Source of the DNA: Spirogloea muscicola
Lineage: Eukaryota > Streptophyta > Zygnematophyceae > Spirogloeales > Spirogloeaceae
DNA length: 10,986 nt
Assembly (NCBI GenBank): GCA_009602725.1
Contig: WELB01000027.1
Coordinates: forward strand, 920,845-931,830
Reading direction: 5' to 3'
Shown here: piece by piece, positions 8,843 through 10,986 of the stretch
Layout of the letters: each line of letters opens with the position of its first letter
Position numbering within the stretch: position 1 is the first letter of the stretch
Position numbers and translations under genes: made by a program
The notes under the pieces: model-generated
Database searches by the model: none
What the model was told of the DNA's origin: nothing
The model's input: the letters and a program-made list of their open reading frames with translations, nothing else

Positions 8843-9036
8843 TTTCTTTCTAAGAAAAAGAACACAGTTCAAGAAGGGGGCTAAGCGAAGCACTTAGGTG
8901 CGCTGGCTGTGAAGAAACAGGAACAGCCAGCCGAATCGACTTGACAAGGTCCGAAGAATGTGCTCGCCCATAGAAAGACGAGAAAGCGGCTGCTGATATT
9001 AAAGAATCGGCTGTGAAAAGCCAGCCAGATGCATAC
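8843..9036. repeat. Element-derived spacer with two further hairpins
   Basis: No gene is seen here. The stretch contains a hairpin with 9-bp arms GCTGGCTGT / ACAGCCAGC (8902-8910, 8923-8931) and another with GGCTG / CAGCC (9009-9026), whose loop TGAAAAGC resembles that at 9666-9685. A TGCTCGCCCATAGAA segment near 8960 repeats the sequence near 8561. It looks like scrambled pieces of element 3' ends. Confidence 0.6.
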
Positions 9037-9593
9037 AGGTGTTCATGACGGAGCCACAGGCTAGGCAGACAGGCCGCTCGACCCCTCCCACCCAGCCCAG
9101 TCTGCCACCAAGGCTGGGTATGCGGTCGCCTGCGCCGCTCGGGCAAAAGAGATCAAGTACGCCGACCATCCGCCGGAAGACGAGTTCTTCCCGTTGGCAA
9201 TTGACATCCATGGGCACTGGGCGCTCGGTGGCTTGAGCTACTTAACCAGCTCGCCCGCCACGCAATCGCCCGTCGCTTCCATGGTGAACCGGTAGACTTT
9301 CCGGCAGCCGGGTCGCTGGCGCAAGTTTATCGCATGCGCTTGGCCGTCTCGCTGCAGAGGTCCATGGCCCGTGCGCTGCACCTTCGTGCCGGAAGAGCCC
9401 TAGCTGCTGCCTCTGGCTCTGTCCAGGGGACCCACTTCCAGGACCCTAGCATCTCTGATCTGCGGCTGCTCAGCAGGAATTACTGAGTCATTCGTAATTG
9501 CTTTGTTTCTTCTTGTGCTTGTTTTTCTTAGCGCTTCCCCTGGCTCCCTTCTCGTACTTTGTCCATTCTTTTTTGGGCTGGCTGTTCCAGCCC
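9037..9593 (+). pseudogene. Retroelement tail 3: frameshifted C-terminal fragment plus 3' UTR hairpin
   Basis: Translated pieces, in different frames, read VFMTEPQAR, then DPSHPAQSATKAGYAVACAA, EFFPLAIDIHGHW, and RWLELLNQLARHAI, through RMRLAVSLQRSMARALHLRA and AAASG, to SISDLRLLSRNY and TGA (9484-9486). There is one frame change between the first two pieces and a single-base loss around 9216-9224, both relative to the other tails. The segments correspond to the AIDIYG and C-terminal parts of tail 1 and match tail 4 more closely. About 90 nt after the stop lies TTTTTTGGGCTGG-CTGTT-CCAGCCC (9575-9593). Confidence 0.65.
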
Positions 9594-9636
9594 CTATCCT
9601 CAATGGGCGAGCTCTTTCTCTTAGTACCCCCGTGTC

Positions 9637-9752
9637 AGAAGAAGTGGTACTCCCAATGGGGGCAAGGGCTGCGAAAAGCCAGCCCAAAAGAATTGACAAA
9701 GGTTCGAAGGGGCCTAAGAGCGTTGAGCAGCTACAAAGGGGCCTGAGGATGA
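9637..9752 (-). repeat. Inverted repeat, copy 2 (3' UTR of tail 4)
   Basis: This is the reverse-complement partner of 8730-8842. It includes the hairpin GGGCTG-CGAAAAGC-CAGCCC at 9666-9685, whose loop matches that at 8804-8811 when read on the other strand. It abuts the 3' end of tail 3, giving a tail-to-tail arrangement near 9630. Confidence 0.85.
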
Positions 9753-10078
9753 CCGTGTCAGCAGTAGGAAGTCAGATGAGCTGAGGGGAGGAAGAGCAAC
9801 CCCGCTGCGCAAGCCAGAGGCTGCTGCAAGGGCGCGACCAGCGCGGCGGTGCAAAGCAAGCGCTTGGGAGCGCTGCAGGGAAATAGACAATCGCATACGG
9901 TAGCAGGACACAAGACCCAAAGGCACTGAGCCACCGGGAAGGGCTGCACCCTGTTCCCGGCGCCGCTGATCAGCTTGAGATGCCAGCAGCGTAAGCAACG
10001 AGTACCACCGACCCCCGTAACACCCATGGAAGTCCATGGCCAGGGGGTAGAAGGTATCACCCGCCGGGTGAAAAGAGA
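9740..10078 (-). pseudogene. Retroelement tail 4: truncated C-terminal fragment
   Basis: The frame reads HPAGDTFYPLAMDFHGCYGG, then WYSLLTLLASQAD, YRMRLSISLQRSQALALHRRAG, AAASG and SSSDFLLLTR. The usual stop after LLTR is lost and the frame runs on into the UTR to 9714. It is clearly related to tail 3 (RMRL-x-x-SLQRS, LH-x-RAGRALAAASG). Its 5' truncation point lies only a few bases beyond the hairpin of tail 5. The open frame above it, up to 10181, reads through tail 5's UTR and is not real protein. Confidence 0.65.
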
Positions 10079-10085
10079 ATAGAGG

Positions 10086-10310
10086 GGCTGGCAGAAGCCA
10101 GCCAAAAAAGAATGGACTAAAACCAAAGAGCCACAACAGGTGCCAAAAAGAAGGGAAACACACAGCTAGGCATCTAGACAACTAGACACGACGGGACCAC
10201 AGGAAGCTCAGCACCTGCGGGTGAGCAACATCAGGTCAGAGTAGCTCGAAGCTGGAAAAGATGCAGGCAGGCGTGACCCAAAGGGCCCCGAACAGCGCCG
10301 AAAGACAATA
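10086..10310 (-). mobile_element. Retroelement tail 5: last codons, stop and 3' UTR with hairpin
   Basis: On the - strand the end reads FPASSYSDLMLLTRRC and TGA at about 10203-10205. About 100 nt later comes CATTCTTTTTTGGCTGGC-TTCT-GCCAGCC (hairpin 10086-10103). The layout of stop, about 100 nt, T-run and hairpin is the same as in tails 2 and 3. Confidence 0.6.
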
Positions 10311-10330
10311 CCTTATCAGGGTGCCTCTCT

Positions 10331-10517
10331 TTGGCCTCTGCCCCTAGCTCACGCAGTCCACTTGCGAGCAGGCCTCGCTATGGGCAAGCCGTCGTATGGC
10401 TGCTGCATCAAGAAGAAAGGGCGCGGCCTGCTCGCATCTGGGCATCTGGGTCTAGCGGGGTGCCTCTTTCCCAGCTGCTAGTTACTCTGACTTGCTGCTG
10501 CTCACTCGTGGTTACAA
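10331..10517 (+). pseudogene. Retroelement tail 6: degenerate C-terminal end
   Basis: The + frame ending near 10517 reads FPAASYSDLLLLTRGYK, the same terminal block as tails 2 and 5. The expected stop is missing and the frame runs into an AAGCTT-rich stretch. Upstream bases (GGGCGCGGCCTGCTCGCATC) vaguely match the RAGRALAAASG part of tails 3 and 4 but with frame damage. No hairpin was found after it. Confidence 0.5.
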
Positions 10518-10593
10518 GCTTCCAAGCTTACAAGCTTCTCTCTTTTCTCTCGCAGCCATTGCCTACACCGGAAGAGCTCTTCTTTTGTTTCCG

Positions 10594-10645
10594 TTTACAG
10601 CCGCTCTTTCTTTTGGGAGAGCCCCTTTCTTTACAGCCGCTCTTT
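10594..10645. repeat. Short direct repeat TTTACAGCCGCTCTTT
   Basis: Two exact 16-base copies at 10594-10609 and 10630-10645, 36 bases apart, lie in T/C-rich sequence. They may be a small local duplication within element-derived DNA. Confidence 0.8.
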
Positions 10646-10649
10646 GAAC

Positions 10650-10959
10650 ATCAGCAGCAGCTCCGCCTTTGTGGCCAAGTTCGAAGGCGAGCACATTGAC
10701 AAATGCACATCACCTGCTGCTGCTACTGTAAGCTGACCCGCTCAGTCCCGACCCGACCACGAGTCAGCACATATGGTCGCCGATTGATTCCCGAGTACTG
10801 GACGGCAATGTGAGGGAGAGAGAGCAGCTTCTGCTCATCGCCATCGCCGAGCCCCGCTGTGGTGCCTCTCGTGTTGGGTCAGCCGCCACGGCCTCCGCCT
10901 CCACCGGCGCCTCGTCCTCCCCGCCTCCGCCGCGCCCCGCCAGCAGCCGCCTCCCGGCC
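10650..10959 (+). promoter_or_regulatory. 5' flank and leader of the gene starting at 10960
   Basis: No open frame with a recognisable pattern is present. The last about 100 bases are CCGCCTCC-type pyrimidine-rich sequence of the kind common in green algal leaders, and base composition shifts sharply towards GC from about 10850. No TATA box was evident. Confidence 0.4.
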
Positions 10960-10986
10960 ATGGCGGACGCCGGCGGCGGCGGCGGC
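10960..10986 (+). CDS. Start of an unidentified gene (nine codons, cut by window end)
   Basis: GGCCATGGCG is a good eukaryotic start context. The frame reads MADAGGGGG and continues past the window. The GC-rich leader supports a real start. Nothing can be said about function from nine residues, five of them Gly. It is transcribed divergently from the starch synthase gene. Confidence 0.45.

Noticed and set aside
8598-10103. Repeated short palindromes as a CRISPR array or rho-independent terminators
   Set aside because: Spacing is irregular, orientation is mixed, there are no uniform spacers, and the host is eukaryotic. They belong to retroelement 3' ends.
9714-10181. 155-codon - strand open frame taken as one intact protein
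   Set aside because: Its first third reads through the 3' UTR and hairpin of tail 5; only the part from about 10078 down aligns with other tails.
10515-10540. Three AAGCTT sites in a row as a cloning scar
   Set aside because: They sit in a degenerate AAGCTTCC/AAGCTTAC tandem following tail 6; simple local duplication explains them and no vector-like sequence is seen.

Overview
The window is nuclear DNA from a eukaryotic phototroph, most likely a green alga. The reasons are GT-AG introns throughout, a plant-type starch synthase III with three starch-binding modules, an LHC-superfamily chlorophyll-binding protein, GC-rich third codon positions and a TGTAA poly(A)-type motif of the chlorophyte kind. 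A trebouxiophyte (Chlorella/Coccomyxa-like) is a reasonable guess that I cannot prove from the window.

Layout. (1) Bases 1-71 are a pure A run. (2) 72-694, + strand: 3' part of a gene for an LHC-like single-helix protein, in two exons split inside the chlorophyll-binding motif. (3) 695-1340: convergent intergenic DNA. (4) 1341 to about 7727, - strand: a soluble starch synthase III gene. I resolved 19 exons by following protein homology and splice phase; the joined exons total 4146 nt, an exact multiple of three (1381 residues from the upstream-most ATG). The product has a variable or transit-type N terminus, an acidic linker, coiled coil, three CBM53 modules and a complete GT5 catalytic domain. 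Its first exon is the least certain part. (5) 7933 to about 10520: a cluster of at least six 5'-truncated ends of non-LTR-type retroelements in both orientations, with a family of GGCTG/CAGCC hairpins. (6) From 10960, + strand: the first nine codons of another gene, cut by the window end.

Functionally the two recognisable genes belong to the plastid: one to pigment handling or photoprotection, the other to starch granule synthesis. They converge tail to tail, and nothing suggests they form a unit. The retroelement debris fills the roughly 3.2 kb divergent interval between the starch synthase 5' end and the gene starting at 10960. The points most worth following are the hairpin family tied to the retroelement 3' ends, a junction that looks like fold-back copying, and a stopless 90-nt intron in the starch synthase catalytic domain.
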